In this document: piece after piece, positions 23,301-34,344 of the stretch
Numbering within the stretch: the stretch's first letter is position 1
Layout: each line of letters opens with the position of its first letter
DNA from: Theropithecus gelada
Taxonomy: Eukaryota > Chordata > Mammalia > Primates > Cercopithecidae
DNA: 64,000 nucleotides
Assembly (NCBI RefSeq): GCF_003255815.1
Contig: NC_037674.1
Coordinates: 25,487,830 to 25,551,829 of the forward strand
Reading direction: 5' to 3'
Made by a program: the position numbers and the translations under genes
The notes under the pieces: generated by a model
Databases searched by the model: none
Told to the model about the DNA's origin: nothing
The model's input: the letters and a program-made list of their open reading frames with translations, nothing else

Positions 23301-24700
23301 CCCGGCCGGGCAGGGCCGACTAGGTTAGGGTGTCCTGCCCTCACTCACCGGGCAGGGCTTGGGATGAGCTGGACGTGACTGCCGCGGACATTTTCTGTTC
23401 AACCTTGAAGCCTTCGCTACAGGAGACCGCCTGGCAGTCGGACTGGGAAGCAAATCTGAGAAACAAAGAGAGACCAGGCGGAAAGCCCTTGGGACCAGGA
23501 AGCAGAGATGAGATTCTGGTTTGGCAGTGGCACCTGGTACCCGCTATTAATAAATAATAGGACTGTCTGACATTTATAAGGCACTTCATCGGTAATAACA
23601 GTGTCATCTCCATAAGCCACTCTATTAGTGGTAACAAATTCTAGCCCCACGCCTGCATTATCTCCTTTAGTATTCTCAACGTCCGCTAACTGCGTCTTAT
23701 TACCATTTAAAGAAACCGTGGCTCCTTGAGGTAAAGTACTTCGGTCACAACGCGAGGGGGTCCAGACTTGACCCCAGACCTCCAGACTCGGGCGGGGAGG
23801 TGGCCGAGGCCTCCGGTGAGCCTCAGGGCAGCCTGCCCAGCCCGGGGAGGACCGCGTGGGCGGGCCGGGCGCGCAGGTGGCTGCACCCCACAAGGGGGCG
23901 GGCTCTGCCGGCCAGTCCGGCCCGGAACCCCTGGCAGCCCGCACACAACTACACCTGCCCCGTAGCCTGCGGCGGTGCCTGCAGCGGAGGAGCTCTGTCT
24001 TCCCGTTCATTTTACTACGAGCCCGGCGTCCCGCCGCGTGCGCCCCGGCGCAGCCCGCCAGTCCGCCCGGAGCCTGCCTAGTCGCCGCGCTGTACGCCCG
24101 GGGTGCGCCCTCTGCCCTGGCTGGGACAGAGGGCCCCGCAGCCGTCATGCTTTCCGCCATCTACACAGTCCTGGCGGGGCTGCTGTTCCTGCCGCTCCTG
24201 GTGAACCTCTGCTGTCCCTACTTCTTCCAGGACGTGGGCTACTTCTTGAAGGTAGCCGCCGTGGGCCGGAGGGCGCGCAGCTACGGGCAGCGGCGGCCGG
24301 CTCGCACCATCCTGCGGGCGTTCCTGGAGAAAGCGCGCCAGACTCCACACAAGCCTTTTCTACTCTTCCGCGACGAGACTCTCACCTACGCGCAAGTGGA
24401 CCAGCGCAGCAACCAGGTGGCCCGGGCGCTGCACGACCACCTCGGCCTGCGCCAGGGAGACTGCGTGGCGCTCTTTATGGGTAACGAGCCGGCCTACGTG
24501 TGGCTGTGGCTGGGGCTGGTGAAGCTGGGCTGTGCCATGGCGTGCCTCAATTACAACATCCGCGCGAAGTCCCTGCTGCACTGCTTCCAGTGTTGCGGGG
24601 CGAAGGTGCTGCTGGCGTCGCCAGGTGAGCCCTGAGGATCGCCCTGCCCTGGCACCAGGGCTTCTCGGCGCCTTGACTAACGAGCCACAGCGTGGCATAA
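23300..24700 (+). promoter_or_regulatory. SLC27A2: CpG-island promoter of SLC27A2
   Basis: GC content and CpG density rise sharply from about 23.74 kb to 24.64 kb and fall off inside intron 1, with a smaller CpG cluster at 23290-23400. Possible GC boxes include the GTGGGCGGGCC region near 23855 and AAGGGGGCGGGC near 23891. No TATA box was seen at a convincing position, which suits a dispersed CpG-island promoter. The exact transcription start cannot be read from the sequence; the 5' UTR probably begins somewhere in about 23.9-24.05 kb. Known biology of the gene is liver and kidney expression with PPAR-alpha responsiveness; I did not find a PPAR element that I would defend. Confidence 0.8.
24147..24624 (+). 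CDS. SLC27A2: SLC27A2 exon 1 (coding part), FATP2 residues 1-160
   Basis: Start of the gene for very long-chain acyl-CoA synthetase / fatty acid transport protein 2. This membrane enzyme of ER, peroxisome and plasma membrane activates long and very long chain fatty acids (and bile acid precursors) with ATP and CoA. The ATG at 24147 has G at -3 and begins MLSAIYTVLAGLLFLPLLVN, a hydrophobic N-terminal membrane segment (about residues 3-22). It continues with family phrases such as FRDETLTYAQVDQRSNQVAR (about 73-92) and GNEPAYVWLWLGLVKLGCAM. The frame stays open upstream to a GTG at 23856, but there is no in-frame ATG there, so 24147 is the start. The exon ends in phase 1 at the donor CCAG|GTGAGC. 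It is close to human SLC27A2 with scattered substitutions, as recalled rather than aligned. Confidence 0.97.
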
Positions 24701-24799
24701 GGGGTTCGCAGAGGGAGGTTCGGATCGGAACTGGAGGTACAGAAAAAGAGGTTGGCAGTGTTTCCTTGAATCGCAAATAATGATCATTTAGAACCACCT

Positions 24800-24995
24800 G
24801 TTGTGGAAGCTAATTATGTGCTAGGTTCTGTGTTAAGCACTCTACAGGCAGTGGGGCTTTTAATCCTCACAATGGGTAGGGTTTGTTATAGGACTTTTAT
24901 AGATGAGACCACTGAGTTCCTGAGAGGTGAAGCCTCATGCCCAGCCATCTATCTCCAAATTCCAAGCTCTTAATCAATACTTATAACATTTGCAT
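24800..24995 (-). repeat. MIR SINE
   Basis: TAATTATGTGCTAGGTTCTG, GTTAAGCACTCTACAG, TTTTAATCCTCACAATGGG, ATAGATGAGACCACTGAG and an AAGCTCTTAATC end show the antisense MIR order. An older insertion just inside intron 1. Confidence 0.8.
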
Positions 24996-25039
24996 TAAAA
25001 TGCAGAGGCTCTTGAGTGCGAACTCTAGTGGATCCAGAG

Positions 25040-25175
25040 GGGCTCTTCTCACCTCTGCTGCTTGACTGGCTGTGTGATCATGGGAAAGTCACTTCTCTCT
25101 GTCCCTTGGTTTGCTCCTCTCTAATGAGGCAGGTTTCAATGGTGCTTCCAGCTCTCAACTGCTGTTAGCATCCCT
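25040..25175 (+). repeat. MIR SINE
   Basis: The sense MIR core is seen: TTGACTGGCTGTGTGATC, GGGAAAGTCACTTCTCTC, then CTTGGTTTGCTCCTCTCTAAT. Confidence 0.82.
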
Positions 25176-25179
25176 GTCC

Positions 25180-25701
25180 CCTCCCTGCAGAACAAAGGTG
25201 ACCCCACCTGATCCCCAGAGAGAAGATATTGGGGATCTGCTGCAGGGCCCTTGTGAGCCCCCACTGCATCTATAACAATAGTGACCCTTTCAGTTCTGTG
25301 GTTACCTCCTGCCACATTTCAGCCAGACTTGAAATAGTAACTTAAGTGATGACAAGGCCAGGAAGCGACAGAGAACCTGTTACTCACAGGGCTGATGGCT
25401 TTCCCCTCCCAGAGAGCTTGTCTCTGCACTTGAATAAGGACCAAGGGTTCCTTCTCTCAGTCAGTAAGAAGAGGCCTACCCAGGTGTGGGCTGAAAGACC
25501 TGGGTGACAGCGAAGGGGTCTAGGGAGCCAAGGAGCCTCAGCTTTCTAGAATGAATTTCTGTGCTAAGCCCTATAGAGATGCTTTTATTAGCCCAGGAGA
25601 TAACATATCACTACCCCCCAGCCCACCACCACCACCACTATACAGTTGAGAAAACTGAGGCTTAAAATTCCAACCTAGTTCTATCCAAATTCGAAGTCAT
25701 G
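25180..25701. other. Intron 1 sequence, partly MIR-like
   Basis: Mostly unrecognised. The end (about 25565-25701), with TTGAGAAAACTGAGGC and GTCATGCTCTTTCC, looks like a diverged antisense MIR into which the following Alu inserted. Confidence 0.5.
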
Positions 25702-25712
25702 CTCTTTCCTAC

Positions 25713-26028
25713 TTTTTTTTTTTTTTTTTTTTTTTTTTCAGTCTCATTCTGTTGCCCAGGCTGGAGCACAGTGGTGCTATTTCAGGTCACTGTAACCTCT
25801 GCCTCCCAGGCTCAAGCGATCCTCCCACCTCGGCCTCTCAAGTAGCTGGGACCACAGGCATGCACCACCATGCCCAGCTAATTTTTTGTTATTTTTGGTA
25901 GAGACAGGGTTTCACCATGTTGCCCAGGCTGTTCTCAAACTCCTGAGCTCAAGCAATCCATCCACCTTGTGCTGGGATCCCAGCCTCCCAAAGTGCTGGG
26001 ATTACAGGTGTGAGCCCCTGCACCCAGC
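25713..26028 (-). repeat. Alu SINE (AluS-like) with TSD
   Basis: Full-length antisense Alu bounded by the 11-bp duplication CTCTTTCCTAC at 25702-25712 and 26029-26039. The open frame 25886-26140 is Alu-derived. Confidence 0.95.
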
Positions 26029-26287
26029 CTCTTTCCTACATCTTATTGTCTTCCTCTGCATGAATGTAAAATGTAAGTGTGCTGGAAGGGATGAAGCGTC
26101 CAGTTGCTCTACCCCTTCATTTCATAGCTGGGGAAACTGAGGCAAACTAAGGGGGCTACAGAAAGATGAAAGGTTAATTCACTTGTGAGAAACCAGGAAT
26201 CTTACACACCTGCTTCATGTGGCATGAAATAAATAATCCAAAAAATATAGGCTTTGTATAAAAGTTTAAAAGCAGAAAGCCAAGTTT

Positions 26288-26606
26288 GAGGCTGGACGTG
26301 GTGGCTCAAGCCTGTAATCCCAGCACTTTGGGAAGCTGAGGTGGGCAGATCACTTGAGGTTATGAGTTCAAGACTAGCCTGGCCAACATAGCAAAAATCC
26401 CATCTCTACTTTAAAAAAAAAAAAAAATTAGCTGGGCATGGTGGCACGTGCCTGTAATCCCAGCTACCTGGGAGATTGAGGCAGGAGAATCACCTGAACC
26501 CAGGAGGCAGAGGTTGCAGTAAGCTGAGATCATGCTACTGCACTCCAGCCTGGGGGAGAGAGTGAGACTCCATCTCAAAAAAAGAAAAAGAAAGACAGAC
26601 AGACAA
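26288..26606 (+). repeat. Alu SINE
   Basis: Sense Alu from GAGGCTGGACGTGGTGGCTC to CTCCATCTCAAAAAAAG with a GAAAGACAGACAGAC tail. Both arms are present. Confidence 0.95.
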
Positions 26607-27344
26607 GTTTAAAGGTGGCTAAATTATTTGGAAGAGATGGTCCTTTCAAGAAAATTCCTATTAATTTCTAGTTGCCTGAGAAAAGCAGTAACTTCACTAC
26701 TTTGTAACTAGAAGACTCTCCTAAGCCTATTACTTTACCAGCTTACTTGGAGGGAAATTATTAACACAGTGATCTTTGTACCACTTCAAGAGGCATCTAA
26801 ATTCTGTTTATCACTTTAGTATCCCAGGCCTCCTGAGAGGGAGGTCACAGGGTTTGGAGTTTTGTTGACAAAGAAGTTCAGGATTAAATGACCATAATAC
26901 AGTTTGGTTCTGTAATAAAGTCAGAATTACAACCAGATACCCTCTTCCCACCCAGGCAACAGTTTTCTGCCATAGAGCTATGTGTTTACATAGAGAATAT
27001 ATGGAAATTTCTACATTAAAATCAAACATGAACCAGACTTTGCAGTGGACCTACGGCACTCTCTGGACAGTCAACTGACCTCTGAGGGAGGCCACATATT
27101 TGAGAAGAAAAAGTCAGTTTTTCCAAATTACTGAGATACCTTTGCACATGAAGCAAAATTACAGTCTGTCACAGAGTTGCATGTTTACTAAACATGCCCA
27201 TGGGAAAATATGTTGAATGGACTTGATTCTTAGAATTCTTTGGTGTTGGAAGGGACCTTAGAGATATTCTAACCCTATAATCCTCTAACTTTAATGAATG
27301 TGTTATACTTTTTAAAAAAAAAAGTTTACAGAAGAAACTTTAAT
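26607..27344. other. Intron 1 sequence, nothing recognised
   Basis: No exon. The phrase TTGGAAGGGACCTTAGAGATAT at about 27248 is found in several old mammalian repeats, but no family can be named. Confidence 0.45.
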
Positions 27345-27840
27345 AAGCCTAAGAATCACCTGGGAAGCTTACTTTTAAAAACATTCTGAGGCCGGACTCT
27401 ATGGCTCACTCCTGTAATCCTAGCACTTTGGGAAGCAGAGGAGGGAGGGTCACTTGAGCCCAGAAGTTCGCGACTAGCCTGGGCAACATAACGAAACCCT
27501 GTCTCTACAAAAAAAAAAAAAAAAAAAAAAAAAATTTACTGGGCATAATGGTGAGTGCCTGTGGTCCCAGTTACTGGGGAGGCCGAGGTGAAAGGATCAC
27601 TTGAGCCTGGGAGGTTGAGGCTGTGCTGAGCTGTGATTGTGCCACTGTACTCCAGCCTGGGTGATAGAGTGAGACCCTGTCTCAAAACAAAAAAATAAAA
27701 TTTCCGAGATCATCCCCAAAAATGCTGATTCAGTAAGACTATGTTGGGGCCCAGGAATGTGTATTTTTATAAGAAATCCCACCCCCAACCCCAGGTGATT
27801 TTGAAACAAATGGTCTGAGGACTAGGCTTTGAGAAACAGT
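27345..27840 (+). mobile_element. MER5A split by an Alu
   Basis: The left part AAGAATCACCTGGGAAGCTT (to about 27389) and the right part from CATCCCCAAAAATGCTGATTC to CTTTGAGAAACAGT are the two halves of one sense MER5A. An Alu (27390-27700) sits between them, so the DNA transposon is older than the Alu. Confidence 0.8.
27390..27700 (+). repeat. Alu SINE (AluJ-like) inside MER5A
   Basis: Sense Alu from GGCCGGACTCTATGGCTC to CCCTGTCTCAAAAC, with a long A-linker at 27510-27533. Its divergence suggests an older AluJ-type copy. Confidence 0.92.
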
Positions 27841-27855
27841 CTAGTTTCCCATTGT

Positions 27856-28172
27856 TTTTCATTGTTGTTTGTTTGTTTGTTTCTTTGTTTTTGTAACAGA
27901 GTCTCGCTCTGTTGCCCAGGCTGGAGTGCAGTGGCACAATCTCAACTCACGGTAACCTCCGCCTCCCAGGTTCAAGCCATTCTTCTGCCTCAGCCTCCCA
28001 GGTAGCTGGGACTATAGATGCCCGCCACCATGCCCAGCTAATTTTTGTGTTTTTAGTAGAGATGGGGTTTCACCATGTTGGCCAGGATGGTCTCAATCTC
28101 TTGACCTCATGATCCACCCGCCTTGGCCTCCCAAAGTGCTGGGATTAGAGGCATGAGCCACCGCTACTGGCC
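27856..28172 (-). repeat. Alu SINE (AluS-like) with TSD
   Basis: Antisense Alu with a TTTGTTTG-rich tail, bounded by TTCCCATTGT at 27846-27855 and 28173-28182. Confidence 0.95.
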
Positions 28173-28179
28173 TTCCCAT

Positions 28180-28310
28180 TGTCGTATAACTATATAAACA
28201 AAGGCCTAGAGGGATGATATGAATTGCCCATGGTCAAGTGGATAGTTAGGAACAGAAAGGTAGAGATAGAACCCAGATTTTTTTTTTCTCACGAGGCACT
28301 GTTTATTCTA
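28180..28310 (-). repeat. MIR fragment
   Basis: The antisense MIR tail: AAGGCCTAGAGGGATGATAT, AATTGCCCATGGTCAAGTGG and ATAGAACCCAGATTT. Confidence 0.72.
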
Positions 28311-30039
28311 TCACACCATCTTGAACATGATACATAAATGTGAGTTTGATTCCATACTTTGAATTTCAGCCCAGGGCTTGTAGGCTAGTAAGAGCTCTTG
28401 AGTTCCATCTGTCAGTTAAATTCTGCAGTATATGTAAAGGACCAGCACAGAGGCATTTATCATGAGGATTGATCCAGTTGTTATGAATTTGGGGGTTTCT
28501 TTATAAAACTTAACAGGACTCAACCCTGCAGGGTTGAGTACAGGAATTTCAGTACTCAATTACTCCTTCCAATTTTACCGTAGTTACAGAAAGTCAAGAC
28601 TCACAAACACTTCCCTGAATCAAGCAGCAGCACTGTTTCCCGGAGAATATGACTTTCTCTCTGCTGTACATGTCATGATCATTCTCCAGGGCAGGGTATG
28701 ATCTAGGTAATCACATGGAAAAATTGTCTCCAACGATAAGAACCTGTATCAATGTTGTAATTAATAAAAGCCAACTGGCTGGGCCAGTAGTTTCTCACAC
28801 AACTTTCCAAATACAGAATATGGGTGAGACAGTAAAATATATTTTATTTCACACAATATGGGATAGTTTATAAAAACCTACAAAAGAGGACTGAAATAGT
28901 ACATTTGTTCTGTTTCCATTTATCCTAGCATCAAGACCATCATTAAACTAGCTCTTCTACCAGATAGATAACCCAGGTCTCCTGAAGGTCCCCTCGTCAG
29001 CTCACTAGCAGGGTATATACACTGTCTAACTCAACACAGCCATGCGAGGCTCCCACCGTGTAGGCACTACTCTGATACAAGGCTTTAGTAACAGTTAAAG
29101 ATATTCTCTGTTGCAAAACTGAGCCCCAGATAAGTTATAAAATGTTCCAGATTACCTTTGACCTGCTGTTGCAAGGTTGCAGAAAGCAAAATTAGACCTC
29201 CTTTAAACAATGTGATAAAGGAAAATGCTTACAATAGCTTTCAAAAATATTGCATCATTAAAAGCTCTAAGACCGAAGAACTTCATTACAAAACAAGTGT
29301 TGAGACCAAGGATAACCCTTGTCATCCAAACTTTTGAGTTTAGATTGAGAAAAACTGATGGTACGACAATTTGATTTTCAAAGCAAGAAACATTTGGAGG
29401 AGAAGCCACAAAAAAAAAAAGAAAAAGAAAAAGAAAGAGAGAGTCCCAACAATGTGCAAGCTAGTTTTCTCTCTGCCATGATGGGATGGAGAAATAAGAA
29501 GATGAATTCGTTCAAGGATCTTACAGTCCAGTAAAAGAACTAAACCGCATGCACAAATGATTGTGACACCCAGGAGAATGTGCTCGGTGTGCTGGGAGAG
29601 CTACAAGTGCTGTAGGAAAACAAGCAGAGGTCAAGAGAAGGCTTTTTGGGGGCACTGACTATTGAGCCCCCAAATATTGGGGGAAGGGGGCATTCCAGGC
29701 AAAAGGAGCACCAGAGGCACTTCTGATCAGGTGCTTAAAACAGTGAGATGCTTCATTAAAGTGTATTGCGATGTAAGAACAATGGCAGGCTGGACTTAAT
29801 AATAGTCATTTTTTTAAGCTGTTTCCTGAAGGGACTCAGGAAATGGAAAAAATAGGGACTCAGAGAGTCCAAAGAATGGCCAACAGCAGTGGCCTCACTT
29901 CCACAGAAGGAAATATTTAATTTTCTAATGCCAACTTTAGTCCAGAATCAAGGCACAGAAATAATCTAATCTCCACTCTTCTCACCTCTTTGGGCTGCCC
30001 AAGGAGTAACTTAAATGAGGTGCTTCAATGCACTTTGTC
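28311..30039. other. Intron 1 sequence, no exon seen
   Basis: Mostly unique-looking. A polypurine run lies at 29409-29445. About 29500-29760 reads like a diverged old repeat (TTACAGTCCAGTAAAAGAAC and following) that I could not name. Confidence 0.45.
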
Positions 30040-30124
30040 TCAAAGGCTTAGAATTCTCTCATATATCTTTGAATAATTCCCTAGTAATGTCTAGCACATA
30101 GTGGGCAGTCAATAAATGCCTGTT
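30040..30124 (+). repeat. L2 3' end fragment
   Basis: GTCTAGCACATAGTGGGCAGTCAATAAATG is the typical 3' end of L2. It is interrupted at its end by an Alu; the sequence resumes after the microsatellite near 30502 with TGTCTGTTGAAT. Confidence 0.7.
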
Positions 30125-30396
30125 GGGCAGGGCGTGGTGGCTCATGCCTGTAATCTCAACACTTTGGGAGGCCAAGATGGGCCTCCTGACCTGAGGTCAG
30201 GAGTTTGAGATCAGCCTGGCCAACATGGCGAAACCCTGTCTCTATTAAAAATACAAAAATTAGTCGGGCATGGGGCGGGCACCTGTAATCCCAGCTACTC
30301 GGGAGGCCGAGGCACAAGAATCACTTGAACCTGGGAGGCAGAGGTTGCAGTGAGCCAAGATCACACCATTGCCAGGGTGACAGAGTGAGACTGTCC
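30125..30396 (+). repeat. Alu SINE
   Basis: Sense Alu from GGGCAGGGCGTGGTGGCTC to GTGAGACTGTC. A small part of the right arm, between ACACCATTGC and CAGGGTGACAG, is missing. The tail has expanded into tetranucleotide repeats. Confidence 0.93.
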
Positions 30397-30501
30397 AGAT
30401 AGGTAGGTAGGTAGGTAGGTAGGCAGGTAGGTAGGTAGGTAAGTACGTAGGTGGATGGATGGATGCATACATACATACATACATACATAATAGATAGATA
30501 G
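30397..30501. repeat. Compound tetranucleotide microsatellite
   Basis: Successive arrays of TAGG, then ATGG, then CATA, then TAGA units occupy the tail of the preceding Alu. The open frame 30260-30634 encoding a YLPT-like repeat is its artefact. Confidence 0.95.
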
Positions 30502-32440
30502 TGTCTGTTGAATTAATGGGTTCCATTATTCTGGTTGATTGTGACAGGCTTTCTTCCCTGAAGCTTAAGGACCACTGGGTTGGGCATGAGGGCCTGAAAA
30601 ATGATGTAACAAAATCAGATGTGAAAATATCCATTTAAACTCAATCTCCGCTGGGCCCGGCCTTACCCTACTACAGGCTTACTTATCTCCCAAATGTCCT
30701 CCTAATCAATGACCGTGTCCAGCCCTCTGGCAGTGCACGGTAGGACAGCGGTGTTCTCCTCGGGTCTCAGTGCAGCGAGCAAGCCGGTGGTGAGCACAGG
30801 TTGGGCTGGAAAGGATCTGTGAGTAGGATGGTGGAGGACCCTGTGCAAGGACAGAAACCCAGACACCAAATGATTAATATATCCAAGGACTGGGTTTCCC
30901 AGCCTAGTAGCCCAAGGAAAGGTAGCTTAAAGATATTCTCTAAAATTTTTCTTCTTTCACTGCTCTTAACTGAAGCTTACAAAGGAGGTGATTGTACATC
31001 TCCATCCAAGAACAAAATTAGCACTTTGCTGGCATATATGGGAATGTACTTTATTTTCTTCAGAAACAGGGAATTAAGAGGTAAAAACAAACTCTGAATC
31101 AGGTGTTAATGTTATTGAATCTGAAAGATAAGGATAGAGTTCAGGTTATTCTATATAATAAGTGGCTAGTATTTGAAAAGGACCTTCCCACAGCCTCTGA
31201 GAAAAAGGAAGTAGATCGTTGGTAGACAGATGACATGGTTGCTTACAGATATCAAATGCTAACAATTATGTAAGGCCTTGTGTGACCTAGTAACTCAGGA
31301 TAAGGAATTACCTTTGATTCCAGGGCTATCTAGAAAGCAAGAGTTCATATAAGCAAGAACTTTAACTTGGAGAAATAAAAATTAACATCAAGGAGATTAC
31401 TACTTAATTACATAAATGTAAAATGAGAATGTATTTCCTTGTTAAATTTTTGCTTACTCCTGGTGGAACTTAAGCATTTTTATGACCTCTGGGTGGTTTG
31501 TTTTGTGTGGGGAAGAGGGAGGAGTACACACACGTCTCTCTCTACATATATATATAGTATTATAATATGTGTCATCTTGCTGTACAAAATACTATCATTC
31601 CAAACTGCCAATGATTGAGATACAAAATTACAGTTACAAATGGCATTTTAGGAACTATTTTTAGATTGTCTTCAAGGACTATGTTATTAATAGCACTAGT
31701 TTGTGTTTCAGTTGCTTTCCTGAGTGAAGAAAAGAGATAAACCTTCAAGCTTGACTTGCTCATTAACCAACCATTTCATGATGAGAGTACATTTCCTTTC
31801 ACTACCTTCCTTTTGGACCTTACCTTCTTGGTAAATATTTCTGGGGTGTTTTGTTTAATGGTCAGTTACTCATTCACTGAGGCAGTCTAGTAGCAGAACA
31901 AGCTACTAAACTGAATGTTTTCCTATTGGAAAGCTGCAGGTTTAGCCTGAGCACCTAACGCCTTAGTAATGAAGATTGATTCAGCTCACCACCCACCCAA
32001 TCTCCCTGCCTTCTAGCAATGGGCTTGTTTATTCAGAAAATTCCTTTTTCCTTAAAAAAAAAAAAAAAAAAAAAGGCAGGGACAGAGTTAATATGCTACC
32101 TTAATTTTTTTAAATTTTCTTTGAACAGACTTTAAGGGGATTGGGGAGTGGTGTTGTAATCACTTGATTTTTCAACACCCAAGTGTGTGCTCTTTCTCTA
32201 AGGGTTTATTTCAGTCTATAACTTAAAACTATACTGATGAAGAACTAACTGATGGAGCTGCTCTACACCCTTTAGGCAACTTTCTGTGACTACTGTTTCT
32301 CATACTCAAACTTTCAATAAAGCTTGAGGTTTTGCTCTTCAAGAAAAGATCATCCATGTTACTCATTAAAGGCAGATCCACATGATTGAACAAGCACTGA
32401 GCAGAAGGCCAAGCAGCCAGCCTCTTCCAAGAACTAAGGC
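30502..32440. other. Intron 1 sequence, no exon seen
   Basis: Largely unique-looking. A poly-A run lies at 32054-32075 and a short TA run at 31547-31558. No supported gene or RNA. The CpG-bearing stretch near 30720-30790 shows no exon signals. Confidence 0.45.
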
Positions 32441-32449
32441 ACTTTGCTA

Positions 32450-32665
32450 GAACTTAATCTGAATGGCTCATACAAGGAGGTGGGAATCTCAGAAACCCAG
32501 AATGATTCTTTTCATTTTGCACGTGACCCTCCATACACTGGCTTGGTGAATCTCTTCTCATTTGTAGAAATAAGATTACTGGTATCTATATCACAGGGTT
32601 TTTATGAAAATTATGTGAAGTGATATGTGTATAAAACTATACCAACAGTTCTATGCAAATGAAAA
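32450..32665 (+). repeat. Probable MIR fragment
   Basis: The sense MIR order is still visible but diverged: GGTGAATCTCTTCTCATTTG, AATAAGATTACTGGTATC, CAGGGTTTTTATGAAAATTA and GTGAAGTGATATGTGTATA. Confidence 0.6.
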
Positions 32666-33223
32666 TTTTAAATGTTTGTTATTAGTAACGAGAGAGGTGG
32701 GTGCATGCTGTGATGTGCCACCCAGATCCCCGCTTTAGGACTGACAGACTCACTCTTCAGCACCTGGGAGCTCTCAGCTGAGACCTCTCCCAGGACTTGT
32801 CCTTGGTTGAAGAGAGACACTTTGCCCAAGGTTAAGCACCACCACCCCAGCGTGAGTCCATTGGGCTGGTCAAAGGGCAGGTGTGAAGGCACAGCCTACC
32901 TCCCTTAATTTGGGACAACCCTGAAGGGCATCCCAGGTCCAGAGTCCCCTTAGGATTAGAGGATCTGCTGAGGGAGGCTTCTGATGTGTCTGCATTACAG
33001 TTCAATGTCTCCCTCTATCCAGTCTACTTCCCTTGCAGCCTCACAGGTCCCATTCCCAAGAGCACTCCTGCATGCACATCTCAGAGTCTCAGAGAACCCA
33101 ACCTTGACAAATAGAATTATAGCTTATATGTTCTAGTTGATATTCACTCTTAGATGAGCAGACTTTACAATAAGAATTATAAAAGATAGATAGATATTTC
33201 ATGCTTAAATTAGAAAATATGTA
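32666..33223. other. Intron 1 sequence, nothing recognised
   Basis: Unique-looking sequence with no exon or named repeat. Confidence 0.45.
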
Positions 33224-33526
33224 GGCCAACCAGGCACAGTGGCTCATGCCTGTAATCACAACACTTTGGGAGGCCAAGGTGGGTAGATCACACTTGAGGT
33301 TGGGAGTTCAAGACCAGCCTGGCCAACATGGTGAAGCCCCGTCTCTACCAAAAGTACAAAAATTAGCCGGGTGTGGTGGCAGGCATCTGTAATCCCAGCT
33401 ACTCGGGAGGCTGAGGCAGGAGAATCGCTTGAACCCAGGAGGCAGATATTGCAGTGAGTTGAGATCACACCATTGCACTCCAGCCTAGGTGACAGAGTGA
33501 GACTCCATCTCAAAATAAAAAAAAGA
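33224..33526 (+). repeat. Alu SINE (AluS-like)
   Basis: Sense Alu from CCAGGCACAGTGGCTC to CTCCATCTCAAAATAAAA, with both arms intact. Confidence 0.95.
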
Positions 33527-33941
33527 CATTAAATATCAACTAGATAGTTGACAGGTAGATTCACATCCAGAATTTCCTTTCAAATTTCATTTTTTCTTTC
33601 TACATCTTTAAGGGAAGAAAGGCTTCCATAGTGTGTCCTGATATGGTTGGCAAGCCACTGGAAGCTCAAGTCTGCCCAAATAACAAATCTATACCAATAG
33701 CCTACAGGAGATGGAAGGAAATGGTGTAGGGCAGGGGCAATGGCCCTCCCTTCAGATTAGATGACTTGCATAAAAGGTCAGGAATCACAGACTACATGCC
33801 TGCAGAGGGCCAGCTAGGAACATGAGTGAAGTACACATGATGTGAAGTTGCTTAGACTGTGATCAAGCATGACACCAGCTTAATTACATTTCCTTTTGTT
33901 ATTATTAATGTTTCATACTAATACCTGAGTACATTTTTCTT

Positions 33942-33952
33942 TTTTTTAGTTT

Positions 33953-33985
<33 letters not shown>

Positions 33986-34193
33986 AGACAGGGTCTCACT
34001 CTGTTGCCCAGGCTGGAGTCCAGTAACATAATCATGGCTCACTGCAGCCTTGACCTCCCAGGCTCAGGTGATCCTCCCACCTCAGCCTCCAAAGTAGCTG
34101 GGACTACAGGTGTGCGCCACCACATCCGGCTAACATTTTTTTGTGTGTGTATTTTTTTATAGAGGTGTTTTGCCATGTTGCCCAGGCTAGCTG
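33942..34193 (-). repeat. Alu SINE, truncated, with TSD
   Basis: Antisense Alu beginning with a long T-run and ending at TTGCCCAGGCTAGC. It is bounded by the 16-bp duplication TGAGTACATTTTTCTT at 33926-33941 and 34194-34209, so the truncation happened at insertion. Confidence 0.94.
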
Positions 34194-34344
34194 TGAGTAC
34201 ATTTTTCTTAAAAAAAAAAAGTGCAGAAAAACTTAAAGTCCCTTTTGACCTACCATTTTCCCCTCATTAAGATGATTATTTGGAGGTGAAAAAGAAAAAA
34301 GAAAAAAAAAAAAAAAGGCTATTACTAAGTCCTATCTATTCTAC

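Noticed and set aside
23417..24160. 247-residue minus-strand open frame across the CpG island and exon 1
   Set aside because: High GC with few stop codons in all frames; low-complexity Ala/Arg/Pro-rich product, overlaps the SLC27A2 exon 1 on the other strand, no recognisable domain.
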